From contig JANMRB010000183.1 of NCBI GenBank assembly GCA_031370825.1, positions 1-11,576 of the forward strand: a DNA stretch of 11,576 bases, read 5' to 3'. Below are positions 1-7,572 of this stretch, piece by piece. Below the pieces are notes generated by a model. The model made no database searches. It had not been told where the DNA came from and saw only the letters and a program-made list of their open reading frames with translations. Position 1 is the stretch's first letter; every line of letters starts with the position of its first letter. The translations under genes and the position numbers were made by a program. Source of the DNA: JAENVT01 sp031370825 (GTDB lineage: Bacteria; Actinomycetota; Acidimicrobiia; Acidimicrobiales; Ilumatobacteraceae).

Positions 1-138
1 AAACCAGTACAGCGGCGCGTGCACTGCGTCGATCGCCCACACCGCAGGCGCATGAGTCGGATTGGTTCGCGGCACATGAGGCTCGAACCTGGTGAGATGC
101 GGATCCTCGCTGAAGTGGTAGAGCACGGTGGGTTTCAT
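1..138 (-). CDS. DUF6886 family protein (N-terminal part, cut by window edge)
   Basis: The reverse strand from the ATG at 136-138 reads 46 codons without a stop to the window edge, so only the N-terminus is present. It begins MKPTVLYHFSEDPHLTRFEP and continues with a VWAID...H...Y core. The HFSEDP start and the VWAID motif match what I know of the DUF6886 family, small bacterial proteins of unknown function that are usually about 160-180 residues long. The ATG is the natural start because the family motif begins within ten residues of it. No Shine-Dalgarno sequence is visible upstream. The gene is divergent from the coiled-coil gene at 290. The family name comes from motif memory, not from a search. 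Confidence 0.72.
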   Translation of the reverse strand, partial: MKPTVLYHFSEDPHLTRFEPHVPRTNPTHAPAVWAIDAVHAPLYWF

Positions 139-191
139 GGGAGTGGTGGAGCGCGTGTGCGTGCGGGCGTGCCTGCCTGACGTTAGAGCGC

Positions 192-239
192 AACGTTGTC
201 GCTGCGAACACGTTTGCGGCCGTCGCCAGCGACAAGGTT
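192..239. repeat. Long-armed inverted repeat in the divergent gap
   Basis: TTGTCGCTG at 196-204 is the exact reverse complement of CAGCGACAA at 227-235. After one mismatch (195/236) the pairing continues for three more bases (192-194 with 237-239), giving 12 of 13 paired positions around a 22-base spacer. The spacer contains a second possible small stem (205-209 with 212-216, one G-U pair). The repeat lies in the 151-bp gap between two genes that diverge, so no gene ends here and it is unlikely to be a terminator. It could be an operator for a dimeric regulator or a 5'-leader hairpin of the gene at 290. No clear SD or -10 was found in the rest of this gap. Confidence 0.6.
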
Positions 240-289
240 CGATCATCTACGCACTCCACAGAGCGCCCGATGTGGAAATGTACAAACCA

Positions 290-1108
290 ATGGCCGCCGA
301 CTCTCCTGACGCCCGAGTGCTGCTGCAAGCGTCACCCGATGATTACGTCGCCGAGCGGACCCGATTGGTCAAAGAGGCCCGGGCTGACAAGAACCGATCA
401 CTGGCCGGCTTCTACCAATCCCTGAAGCGCCCTTCGCTGTCGCTGTGGGCAGTGCTCGCCGCAGGCGAGGACGCCAATGCTGTCAACGACGTCGTCAAAG
501 TCACGAGCCAACTTGGCGAGACTCAGGCCGTGGGTGGAACCGCTGGAACGCTTTCGGCCGCGACGAAGACCAGACGCAAGGCACTCGAAGGACTCGTCGA
601 CAAGGCCGTGGCAGCGTTGGGCAAAGTCAGCGGCGCGGAGGCGCGGCGGCCGGAGATCCGCAGCATCATCGACCAGCTCTCCCGCCATCCGGAGCTGGTC
701 GGCAGTTGGATCGACGGCACGTTGCGCGAGCTGCCCGAGGACGATTTCGGGTTCGGGGCATTCGCCGACATGCAGGTTCCCGAGACAGCGGATGCGGCCA
801 AGCCTGCCAAGAGCAAACAGTCCCGTCACGCCGAGGACGCGCCCGTCGGCCGGAGCAAGCACGCTACGTCGAAGCCACGGGCGGATGCAGCGGCGCGGGC
901 TGCGCGCGCCGAAGAAGCGCGTGCGGCGCGCAAGGACGTTTCAGCGGCCGCTCGGGAATTGGCAGTCGCCGAACGCGAGGTCAACGCCGCCGAGACGGCG
1001 GTACGAAGAGCGCAGACGGACCTCAAGGTCGCCGAAGACGCCCGAGCAACTGCGGAGAAGCGCCATCAGCGAGCGACTGCGCGTCTCGAATTCGCCAAGC
1101 TGGGGTGA
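290..1108 (+). CDS. Hypothetical protein with C-terminal coiled coil
   Basis: This is a 272-residue protein of unknown function. Residues about 10-175 are a helical domain with a pattern like DDYVAERTRLVKEARADKNR, then LKRPSLSLWAV, KTRRKAL and a RELPEDDFGFGAF segment. That order (a YVAxRxxLVKxxR start, then K-RPS-xAWAV) resembles a widespread but uncharacterised actinobacterial family. Residues about 176-200 are a charged, low-complexity linker. Residues about 200-268 are Ala/Arg/Glu-rich and very likely form a long coiled coil. The frame is open upstream to 128, but that part is Cys/Arg-rich and overlaps the inverted repeat, so I chose the ATG at 290. The ATG at 278 (276 residues) is the alternative. 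The gene converges on the GrpB gene with 13 bases between the stops. No catalytic motif is visible. Confidence 0.85.
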   Translation: MAADSPDARVLLQASPDDYVAERTRLVKEARADKNRSLAGFYQSLKRPSLSLWAVLAAGEDANAVNDVVKVTSQLGETQAVGGTAGTLSAATKTRRKALEGLVDKAVAALGKVSGAEARRPEIRSIIDQLSRHPELVGSWIDGTLRELPEDDFGFGAFADMQVPETADAAKPAKSKQSRHAEDAPVGRSKHATSKPRADAAARAARAEEARAARKDVSAAARELAVAEREVNAAETAVRRAQTDLKVAEDARATAEKRHQRATARLEFAKLG

Positions 1109-1121
1109 GCGCCCAGATCGA

Positions 1122-1631
1122 CTACGACTTGCGCGCCGCCAGGACTCGGCCGAGGATCTCACCGACAACTTCGGACTTGGCATCTGCGTAGTCCTGCACA
1201 GTGCCCCATTCACGGTCACCGAGCGCCAACTTGGTGGACTCGTACAGATTGCGATCGGCCTCGTTGACGCGGAGGTGGTCGCGGAAGGCGATCATCCGAT
1301 CGATCTCTGGTGATCCAATGGAGAAGACGTGGAGGTTGACTCTTGGGTCGAGGTGTTTGAACAGGCGGTGCTCGAACCACTCCGGTTCGCGCAGGACGAA
1401 TTCGTAGCCAGCGCCAACGAGAGCCGACAGGTACGCCGCCTCGTCGGTCGAATCAGGAACACCCAAGTCGATATCGATGATTGGCTTCGCACGCAGCCCG
1501 CGTACTGATGTCGAGCCGACGTGGTGCACCTCGATGCCGAGGTCTGCGAGTGCTGCTTCGATGCGTCGTGCCTCTCCTTCGAAGGTCGCGGCCCAACCGG
1601 GCGAGTGTGGATCAAACGAAACCCTGACCAT
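1122..1631 (-). CDS. GrpB family protein (UPF0157, nucleotidyltransferase fold)
   Basis: This 169-residue protein matches the GrpB/UPF0157 family in length and motifs. These are an N-terminal YDPxW-like segment (FDPHSPGWA, residues 6-14), the signature HHVGSTSVRGLRAKPIIDI at 36-54, a WFEHRLFKH segment near 85-93, LHVFSIGSPE at 100-109, and FRDHLR followed by Y..K..L near the end. The GSTS and DID residues correspond to the metal/nucleotide site of the nucleotidyltransferase superfamily. The true substrate of GrpB proteins is not established. The ATG at 1629-1631 puts the FDP motif at residue 6. An in-frame ATG at 1688 would overlap the start of the divergent gene at 1687 and is unlikely. No good SD is seen. 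In some genomes GrpB is fused to or beside coaE; no coaE is present here. Confidence 0.93.
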   Translation of the reverse strand: MVRVSFDPHSPGWAATFEGEARRIEAALADLGIEVHHVGSTSVRGLRAKPIIDIDLGVPDSTDEAAYLSALVGAGYEFVLREPEWFEHRLFKHLDPRVNLHVFSIGSPEIDRMIAFRDHLRVNEADRNLYESTKLALGDREWGTVQDYADAKSEVVGEILGRVLAARKS

Positions 1632-1675
1632 GCGCAGATCATCGCGCGGGCTTGCACGGGCCCGGCCAATCACGT

Positions 1676-1680
1676 AGGAG
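1676..1680 (+). promoter_or_regulatory. Shine-Dalgarno site of the NMO gene
   Basis: AGGAG lies 6 bases before the ATG at 1687 and fixes that start. It is one of only two convincing Shine-Dalgarno sites in the window, the other being GGAG at 3591-3594 before the aldolase gene. Confidence 0.75.
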
Positions 1681-1686
1681 TAGTGC

Positions 1687-2610
1687 ATGAACGCGTTCAC
1701 CGATCTCGTCGGCAGCAAGTGGCCGCTGCAGCAGGCGGGCATGAGTGGCACCGCCACGTCCACCCTCGCAGCAGCAGTCGCCAACGCAGGTGGATTGGGG
1801 ATGATCGGCGTCGGCCGGCAGCAGTTCGCTGTCGTCGAGCGCTATCTCGACGAAGTCGCCACGCTCACCGACTCCCCGGTGGGATCCACGTGCATCGCCC
1901 ACTTCGTGCAGCCGGACGTCGTCGAGTTGCTGGCGTCGCGCCTGCCTATCGTCGAGTTCTTCTACGAGTGGCCCGATCCGTCTCGAGTTCCGCCGAACGT
2001 GATCTGCGGCTGGCAAGTCGGTTCGGTCGACGAGGCCAGGGCTGCTGTCGACGCCGGCTGCCGTTATGTGATCGCCCAGGGAATGGAGGCAGGCGGTCAC
2101 GTGCGAGGTCATGTACCCCTGGCCGTGTTGCTGCCTGCGGTTCGCGCAGCCGTCGAAGTACCGGTGGTGGCCGCAGGCGGGATCGGCAATGTCGCGGCCA
2201 TTCGTTCCGCACTCGCGCTCGGCGCGGATGCCGTGCGTGTCGGTACCCGGTTCGTCGCGACCCGGGAGTCATACGCCCACCCTGCGTACATCGATGCCCT
2301 CGTCTCCGCGACCTCCGAGGACTCGGTGTTGACGGAAGCGTTCGGGGTCGGTTGGCCCGCCGCGCCGCACCGCGTCCTGCAGTCGGCGATCGATGCCGCT
2401 GGTTCGGCTCCCGACGATGTCGTGGGTCGGACGGCGCTGGCCGACGGAAAGGCCGTGCCGGTGCCGCGGTTCGGTGTCAGTTCCCCGACTCGAGACACGA
2501 CGGGCGACATCAGCGCCATGGCGCTGTACGCCGGACGTTCCGTCGGCTCGGTCGAGCGGGTGATGACTGCTGCCGAGGTGGTCGCCGAACTGTCCGCTGC
2601 TTTCACATGA
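1687..2610 (+). CDS. Nitronate monooxygenase-family flavoprotein (NMO / 2-nitropropane dioxygenase)
   Basis: This 307-residue protein is predicted to be a TIM-barrel, FMN-dependent oxidoreductase. The order of motifs is typical: QQAGMSGTATSTLAAAVANA (15-34) and GGLGMIG (35-41) at the N-terminus, QGMEAGGHVRGH (131-142) with the active-site His138, AGGIGN (163-168), GADAVRVGTRFVATRES (179-195) for the FMN phosphate, and a C-terminal MALYAGRSVG (278-287). True nitronate oxidation cannot be assumed, because most family members have unknown substrates. In mycobacteria, the NMO-fold protein IpdC acts in steroid-ring degradation, which is relevant because the next two genes belong to a meta-cleavage pathway. 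The gene is 80 bases upstream of the dehydrogenase gene, and a hairpin lies in that gap, so co-transcription is possible but not certain. Confidence 0.93.
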   Translation: MNAFTDLVGSKWPLQQAGMSGTATSTLAAAVANAGGLGMIGVGRQQFAVVERYLDEVATLTDSPVGSTCIAHFVQPDVVELLASRLPIVEFFYEWPDPSRVPPNVICGWQVGSVDEARAAVDAGCRYVIAQGMEAGGHVRGHVPLAVLLPAVRAAVEVPVVAAGGIGNVAAIRSALALGADAVRVGTRFVATRESYAHPAYIDALVSATSEDSVLTEAFGVGWPAAPHRVLQSAIDAAGSAPDDVVGRTALADGKAVPVPRFGVSSPTRDTTGDISAMALYAGRSVGSVERVMTAAEVVAELSAAFT

Positions 2611-2627
2611 TCCCGGGCTGTGCATCG

Positions 2628-2648
2628 GCGTTCCGTACGCAGGAACGC
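2628..2648 (+). promoter_or_regulatory. Hairpin/palindrome between NMO and the dehydrogenase gene
   Basis: GCGTTCC (2628-2634) and GGAACGC (2642-2648) are perfect reverse complements around a 7-base loop, starting 17 bases after the NMO stop. No T-run follows, which is common for terminators in GC-rich Actinomycetota. A second stem, CGCGG (2646-2650) with CCGCG (2660-2664), shares bases 2646-2648 with the first, so the two stems cannot form together. The site may be an intrinsic terminator or attenuator after NMO. It may instead be an operator for the gene at 2691, whose start lies about 53 bases from the palindrome centre. The sequence does not match the KstR or KstR2 consensus that I remember. 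Confidence 0.5.
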
Positions 2649-2690
2649 GGGCCCTTCCTCCGCGAGGGTTGATGGAGCAAAGTAGGTGAC

Positions 2691-3602
2691 ATGGCCAAGC
2701 TGACCGCAGCAATCGTCGGTTCCGGGAACATCGGTACCGACCTGATGTACAAGCTGATGCGTTCGGATGTGATCGAACCGCGCTACATGATCGGTATCGA
2801 CCCGCGAAGCGATGGACTGGAGCGCGCTCGAAAGGCCGGTCTGGAAGCATCCGCCGAAGGTGTCGACTGGCTGCTCGGGCGAACCGAACTGCCCGACTTC
2901 GTGTTCGAGGCGACCAGCGCATACGTCCACATCGCCAACGCGCCCCGCTACCTCGAATTGGAGATTCGCGCGATCGACTTGACCCCGGCGGCGGTCGGAC
3001 CGTTCGTCGTACCGAGCGCCAACCTCGATGAGCACCTCGACGCGATGAACATCAACATGGTCACGTGCGCCGGTCAGGCCACGATTCCCATCGTTCACGC
3101 CGTCGCAGCGGTGACTGAGGTCGAGTACGCCGAGATCGTCGCAACCGTTGCCTCCGTGTCGGCGGGCCCGGGCACGCGCGCGAACATCGACGAGTTCACC
3201 CGAACGACCTCGCGCGCCATCGCCGAAGTCGGTCGTGCAGGTCGAGGCAAAGCCATCATCGTCCTCAACCCGGCCGACCCCCCGCTGATCATGCGTGACA
3301 CCATCTTCTGCCAGTTGCCGCGCGATGCCGACGAGGTGCTGATCACCAAGGCCGTCGAAGATGCGGTTGCCAACGTCGCCCAGTACGTGCCCGGCTACCG
3401 GCTGAAATCAGCACCGCAGTTCGGCGAATCGCGAGACGGCACACCACGCGTCGCCGTGCTCGTCGAGGTCGAGGGCGCCGGCGACTACTTCCCCCCGTAC
3501 GCAGGCAACCTCGACATCATGACCGCAGCCGCGGCTGCTGCAGGCAACCGCATCGCCAAGCACCTTGCCGGCGCAACCGCCCGTTCGAACGGAGCCAACT
3601 GA
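2691..3602 (+). CDS. dmpF: Acetaldehyde dehydrogenase (acetylating), HsaG/DmpF type
   Basis: This 303-residue enzyme converts an aldehyde (acetaldehyde or propanal) plus NAD+ and CoA to acetyl-CoA or propionyl-CoA. The N-terminal Rossmann motif is GSGNIG at 10-15. The catalytic cysteine is Cys126 in NMVTCAGQATIPI. Other family signatures are SAGPGTRANIDEFT (157-170), the RDTIFC segment at 202-207, and GNLDIMTAAAAA near 272-283. Length and motif order fit the bacterial DmpF/MhpF/HsaG family. Its stop overlaps the start of the aldolase gene by one base, as expected for subunits that form one complex and channel the aldehyde. The start is supported by the motif position; GGAG at 2674-2677 is rather far away (13 bases) and AGGTGA at 2684-2689 is too close. 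HsaG of the cholesterol pathway is the nearest relative I recognise, but the substrate cannot be read from sequence. Confidence 0.97.
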   Translation: MAKLTAAIVGSGNIGTDLMYKLMRSDVIEPRYMIGIDPRSDGLERARKAGLEASAEGVDWLLGRTELPDFVFEATSAYVHIANAPRYLELEIRAIDLTPAAVGPFVVPSANLDEHLDAMNINMVTCAGQATIPIVHAVAAVTEVEYAEIVATVASVSAGPGTRANIDEFTRTTSRAIAEVGRAGRGKAIIVLNPADPPLIMRDTIFCQLPRDADEVLITKAVEDAVANVAQYVPGYRLKSAPQFGESRDGTPRVAVLVEVEGAGDYFPPYAGNLDIMTAAAAAAGNRIAKHLAGATARSNGAN

Positions 3603-4639
3603 TGCCTTACTCGAGCTCACTCGACGTGCGCATGACCGACACGTGCCTTCGCGACGGTTCGCACGCGAAGAACCACCAATTCATCGAGCAACAGGTACGC
3701 GACATCGTTGCGGCGCTCGACGCAGCCGGCATGCCGGTGATCGAGGTCACCCATGGCGACGGCCTCGGAGGCTCCTCGTTCAACTACGGCTTCTCGTTGA
3801 CGGACGAACGGCTGCTGATGAAGGCCGCAGTGGAAACGGCCAAGAACGCCAAGATCGCCGCGCTGATGGTTCCCGGCATCGGCACGATGGACGACATCCG
3901 TTACATCAATGACATCGGCCTGTCGATCGTGCGCGTGGCAACGCATTGCACCGAGGCCGACGTGTCGATCCAACATTTCGGCTTGGCCAGATCGCTCGGC
4001 CTGGAGACGGTCGGCTTCTTGATGATGGCGCACGGGCAGCCACCGGAATTGATCGCCAAGCAAGCACGGATCATGGCCGACGCCGGCTGCCAGTGCGTGT
4101 ACGTGGTGGACTCGGCCGGGGCGATGATCCTCGAGGACGTGCAGCATCGTGTCGAGGCCGTCGTTGCCGAACTCGGCAACGACGCTATGGTCGGCTTTCA
4201 CGGACACGACAACCTCGGCATAGCCGTCGCCAACTCGGTCATCGCGGTTCGCGCGGGTGCGGTTCAGATCGACGGCTCGGTGCGCGGCTTCGGTGCAGGT
4301 GCCGGCAACACGCGCAACGAGGTCTTTGCGGCTGTCGCCGATCGCCTTGGCATCAAGACGGGCATCGACGTCCTGGCGCTGATGGATGCCGCCGAGGACG
4401 TGGTTCGTCCGGTGATGGACGGCGAATGCATCATCGATCGTCTTGCGCTGGTGATGGGCTATGCCGGCGTGTACTCGAGCTTCTTGAAGCACGCCTTCCG
4501 CGCGGCAGAGCAATACGGCGTTAGTGGCGCTGACGTGCTGATGAAGTGCGGCGAGCAGAAGCTTGTCGGGGGCCAGGAGGACCAGATCATCTTCATCGCC
4601 GCCGAGTTGGCCGAGCAGTTGGCGGCTGCCGACACCTGA
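3602..4639 (+). CDS. dmpG: 4-hydroxy-2-oxovalerate aldolase, HsaF/DmpG type
   Basis: This 345-residue metal-dependent class II aldolase cleaves 4-hydroxy-2-oxoacids to pyruvate plus acetaldehyde or propanal, which passes to the dehydrogenase encoded just upstream. Visible active-site elements are CLRDGSH at 15-21 (Arg17, the metal ligand Asp18 and the likely catalytic base His21), the metal ligands His200 and His202 in GFHGHDN, and YAGVYSSFLKH at 287-297, whose Tyr291 is in the position linked to stereocontrol in BphI. The C-terminal segment after about residue 280 is the DmpG communication domain that contacts the dehydrogenase. The ATG overlaps the previous stop (TGATG) and has GGAG at 3591-3594, 7 bases upstream, so translation is probably coupled. 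The sequence is strikingly like mycobacterial HsaF. The usual third partner, 2-hydroxypenta-2,4-dienoate hydratase (HsaE/DmpE), is not in this window. Confidence 0.97.
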   Translation: MPYSSSLDVRMTDTCLRDGSHAKNHQFIEQQVRDIVAALDAAGMPVIEVTHGDGLGGSSFNYGFSLTDERLLMKAAVETAKNAKIAALMVPGIGTMDDIRYINDIGLSIVRVATHCTEADVSIQHFGLARSLGLETVGFLMMAHGQPPELIAKQARIMADAGCQCVYVVDSAGAMILEDVQHRVEAVVAELGNDAMVGFHGHDNLGIAVANSVIAVRAGAVQIDGSVRGFGAGAGNTRNEVFAAVADRLGIKTGIDVLALMDAAEDVVRPVMDGECIIDRLALVMGYAGVYSSFLKHAFRAAEQYGVSGADVLMKCGEQKLVGGQEDQIIFIAAELAEQLAAADT

Positions 4640-4646
4640 ATTCAGG
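4635..4646. repeat. 12-bp palindrome holding both convergent stop codons
   Basis: CCTGAATTCAGG is a perfect palindrome. It contains the TGA of the aldolase gene (4637-4639) and, on the other strand, the TGA of the hypothetical gene (4642-4644), separated by two bases. The arms are short and no T-run follows. It may help end transcription from both sides or may simply be a coincidence of two CC-TGA endings. Confidence 0.5.
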
Positions 4647-5136
4647 GTTGTTTCGGCCCGTTGCGCATGTGCTGCAGCGTCAGCTGACTTCGGGCCCTCG
4701 CGACCAACTGGTCGCAGTCGGACATTCGATCGAGAACAGCCTGCAGGTGTGCTGCAGCCGGCTTGCGGCGAACCGGCACAGCATCGAGTTCGAGAAGTGC
4801 CTGGATCTCGTGCACACCCGCTCGTCGAAGGTCGTCTTCCAAGGCGCGTACCTGTTCGTTGTCAGGAAAGGCCGTGTGCAGCTCTGTCATGTGCTCTAGT
4901 CCCGCGCTCCAGTGCTCACGTGCACGCCCGAGGTTTTCGCGGAGGTAATGCACTGCGAGGCTGGCGGCAAAACCGTCATTGGTGCGAATCACCGCATCGA
5001 ATCGACGGCGAAAACCTGTCGAGCGGTGAACGAGTCCGGCATGCGAGAGTCGCACCAACTCTTGCGACTCGCGATTTTCGTCGAGGACATATGTCAGCAA
5101 CGTGACGATCTCCGAGACCGTCGTATCTTCAGTCAT
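4642..5136 (-). CDS. Hypothetical helical protein, 164 residues
   Basis: I do not recognise a family. The protein is predicted to be almost entirely helical, soluble and acidic-to-neutral, with no signal peptide or membrane segment. Visible stretches include EIVTLLTYVLDENRESQELV (9-28), a basic HRSTGFRRRFDAVIR segment (37-51), and a long helical middle with many Glu, His and Arg residues. There is no cysteine pair or nucleotide-binding loop. The start is the ATG at 5134-5136, which lies inside the end of the upstream gene (8-base overlap). That points to translational coupling with the F420-type oxidoreductase and explains the absence of a Shine-Dalgarno sequence. The coupling suggests a linked role, but no function can be assigned. 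It converges on the aldolase gene with two bases between stops. Confidence 0.8.
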   Translation of the reverse strand: MTEDTTVSEIVTLLTYVLDENRESQELVRLSHAGLVHRSTGFRRRFDAVIRTNDGFAASLAVHYLRENLGRAREHWSAGLEHMTELHTAFPDNEQVRALEDDLRRAGVHEIQALLELDAVPVRRKPAAAHLQAVLDRMSDCDQLVARARSQLTLQHMRNGPKQP

Positions 5137-5509
5137 CGTGAAGCCATTGGCCGATGGCGAGAACGGGCACGTCGTAGCACCACGCGTGACGCGTCAGGCC
5201 GATTGACGAGTCGCCCTCCCACGGGTACTTCTGCCCCATCAGGTCACCGACCCTGCGACGTTCTTCCGGATCGGTGACGTCGCGCGCTGTTCCGGTGTGG
5301 ACTTCACCGGACAGGCGCACCCATACCTGCGAGTTCGCCAACGCGTTGCGATACCAATCGGCCGACGGCCCGTTGCCGGAGATGATGTACAGCGTGTCAT
5401 CGATGACGCCGAACCAGATCTCGATCGCGTGAGGGTTGCCACTACGGCGACCGACCGTGGTGATGTCACAACAATCGTCGGCGGCGTGCCGTGTCAACCA
5501 GCTCGTCAT
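5129..5509 (-). CDS. Nitroreductase/quinone reductase family protein (F420-dependent type)
   Basis: This 126-residue protein resembles the split beta-barrel Ddn/DUF385 (PF04075) family of Actinomycetota, many members of which use reduced deazaflavin F420 to reduce quinones or nitro compounds. Evidence is the signature ITTVGRRSGNPHAIEIWF (16-33), a beta-strand pattern DDTLYIISGNGPSADWYRN (37-55) and ALANSQVWVRLSGE (56-69), which follow the family order TxGRxSG, then the WY-N-L...P-V segment. F420 binding is inferred from the family; FMN or haem-type relatives exist in the same fold. It lies 29 bases after the mutase gene and overlaps the next gene by 8 bases. The ATG at 5507-5509 leaves only 18 residues before TTVGRRSG, slightly short for the family, and no upstream ATG or GTG in frame was found. 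Confidence 0.85.
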   Translation of the reverse strand: MTSWLTRHAADDCCDITTVGRRSGNPHAIEIWFGVIDDTLYIISGNGPSADWYRNALANSQVWVRLSGEVHTGTARDVTDPEERRRVGDLMGQKYPWEGDSSIGLTRHAWCYDVPVLAIGQWLHDD

Positions 5510-5538
5510 CAGAACCGCTGAGCCCAGATCGCCATCTG

Positions 5539-7116
<1,578 letters not shown>

Positions 7117-7124
7117 CACCGATG

Positions 7125-7130
7125 AGCGTA
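7125..7130 (-). promoter_or_regulatory. Possible leaderless -10 box for the mutase gene
   Basis: On the reverse strand TACGCT (fits TANNNT) lies 8 bases before the ATG at 7116 and 5 bases before the alternative GTG at 7119. A start of transcription at or next to the start codon would explain the lack of a close Shine-Dalgarno sequence. No good -35 is seen. It would allow the mutase gene to be transcribed apart from ridA. Confidence 0.3.
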
Positions 7131-7150
7131 CGACTCCGGCGTAGTGACTG

Positions 7151-7540
7151 CTAGCGGGCGGCGACGACGGCCACCTCCATCTTCCACGCCGGCCGTGCGA
7201 GCGCCGGCACGGTCACGAGCGTGCTGGCGGCGCGATGGCCGACGAGCGCCTGGTCGCGGGCGGCCATCACCTCGGGCAAGCAGGCCATGAAGTCGACGAC
7301 GACATATGTCGTGATGCTGACGATGTCGTTGAGATTCATCTCGGCCTCACCGAGGATGGAAGCAATGTTCGACCAGATCACTGCGGCCTGGTCGGCTACA
7401 TCGTCGGGAATGGTCCCATCGGGACGAGCGGCCACCTGGCCACTGATGTGAAGGGTCCTGCCGGGATTCTCGGTGAGCACGGCATGGGCATAGTTGGCCG
7501 CCGGTGGCGCAATCGTCGAAGGCATGATCTCGCGGTTCAT
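7151..7540 (-). CDS. RidA family protein (YjgF/YER057c/UK114)
   Basis: This 129-residue protein fits the RidA trimer family: a HISGQV strand (31-36), DVADQAAVIWSNIASIL (47-63), the LNDIVSITTYVV strand-helix unit (70-81), and a C-terminal KMEVAVVA strand (120-127). Canonical RidA hydrolyses reactive 2-aminoacrylate imines and depends on an arginine (Arg105 in E. coli, in PARSC). My manual alignment puts an alanine there (HRAAST, 102-107), with an arginine two residues earlier, so imine deaminase activity is doubtful and a divergent Rid subgroup is likely. The start is the ATG at 7540; Met6 is an alternative. The gene is first in a - strand cluster with the mutase and is divergent from the class II aldolase gene, 32 bases away. 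Confidence 0.92.
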   Translation of the reverse strand: MNREIMPSTIAPPAANYAHAVLTENPGRTLHISGQVAARPDGTIPDDVADQAAVIWSNIASILGEAEMNLNDIVSITTYVVVDFMACLPEVMAARDQALVGHRAASTLVTVPALARPAWKMEVAVVAAR

Positions 7541-7546
7541 CTTGCG

Positions 7547-7552
7547 ACTCTA
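7547..7552 (-). promoter_or_regulatory. Possible leaderless -10 box for ridA
   Basis: On the reverse strand TAGAGT (fits TANNNT) ends 6 bases before the ridA ATG, which places the expected transcription start on the A of the ATG. No Shine-Dalgarno sequence is present. The -35 region would overlap the divergent promoter; no clear -35 hexamer is visible. Confidence 0.42.
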
Positions 7553-7558
7553 CGGACG

Positions 7559-7564
7559 TATCGT
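7559..7564 (+). promoter_or_regulatory. Possible leaderless -10 box for the class II aldolase gene
   Basis: TATCGT (fits TANNNT) ends 8 bases before the ATG at 7573. No Shine-Dalgarno sequence precedes that start. Together with the opposing box at 7547-7552 it forms a back-to-back promoter pair within 32 bases. Confidence 0.4.
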
Positions 7565-7572
7565 GGTTGCCT

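Noticed and set aside
1100..1116. CTGGG/CCCAG stem across the stop of the coiled-coil gene, considered as a terminator
   Set aside because: Only five pairs with a seven-base loop and no following T-run; such stems are frequent by chance at this GC content.
1647..1664. CGGGC/GCCCG stem in the gap between grpB and the NMO gene, considered as an operator
   Set aside because: Five GC pairs only, expected by chance in such GC-rich sequence.
1652..1680. TTGCAC with TAGGAG 17 bases later, considered as a promoter for the NMO gene
   Set aside because: The supposed -10 is the Shine-Dalgarno site itself; a transcript from it would lack the ribosome site that clearly fits the start codon.
1521..2672. 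A 383-codon open frame on the + strand overlapping the NMO gene
   Set aside because: The product is extremely Arg-rich and overlaps the NMO frame, which has all family motifs and a Shine-Dalgarno site.
2109..3098. A 329-codon frame antisense to the NMO and dehydrogenase genes
   Set aside because: It spans two well-supported genes and the gap between them, with Ser/Thr/Arg-rich composition and no motif.
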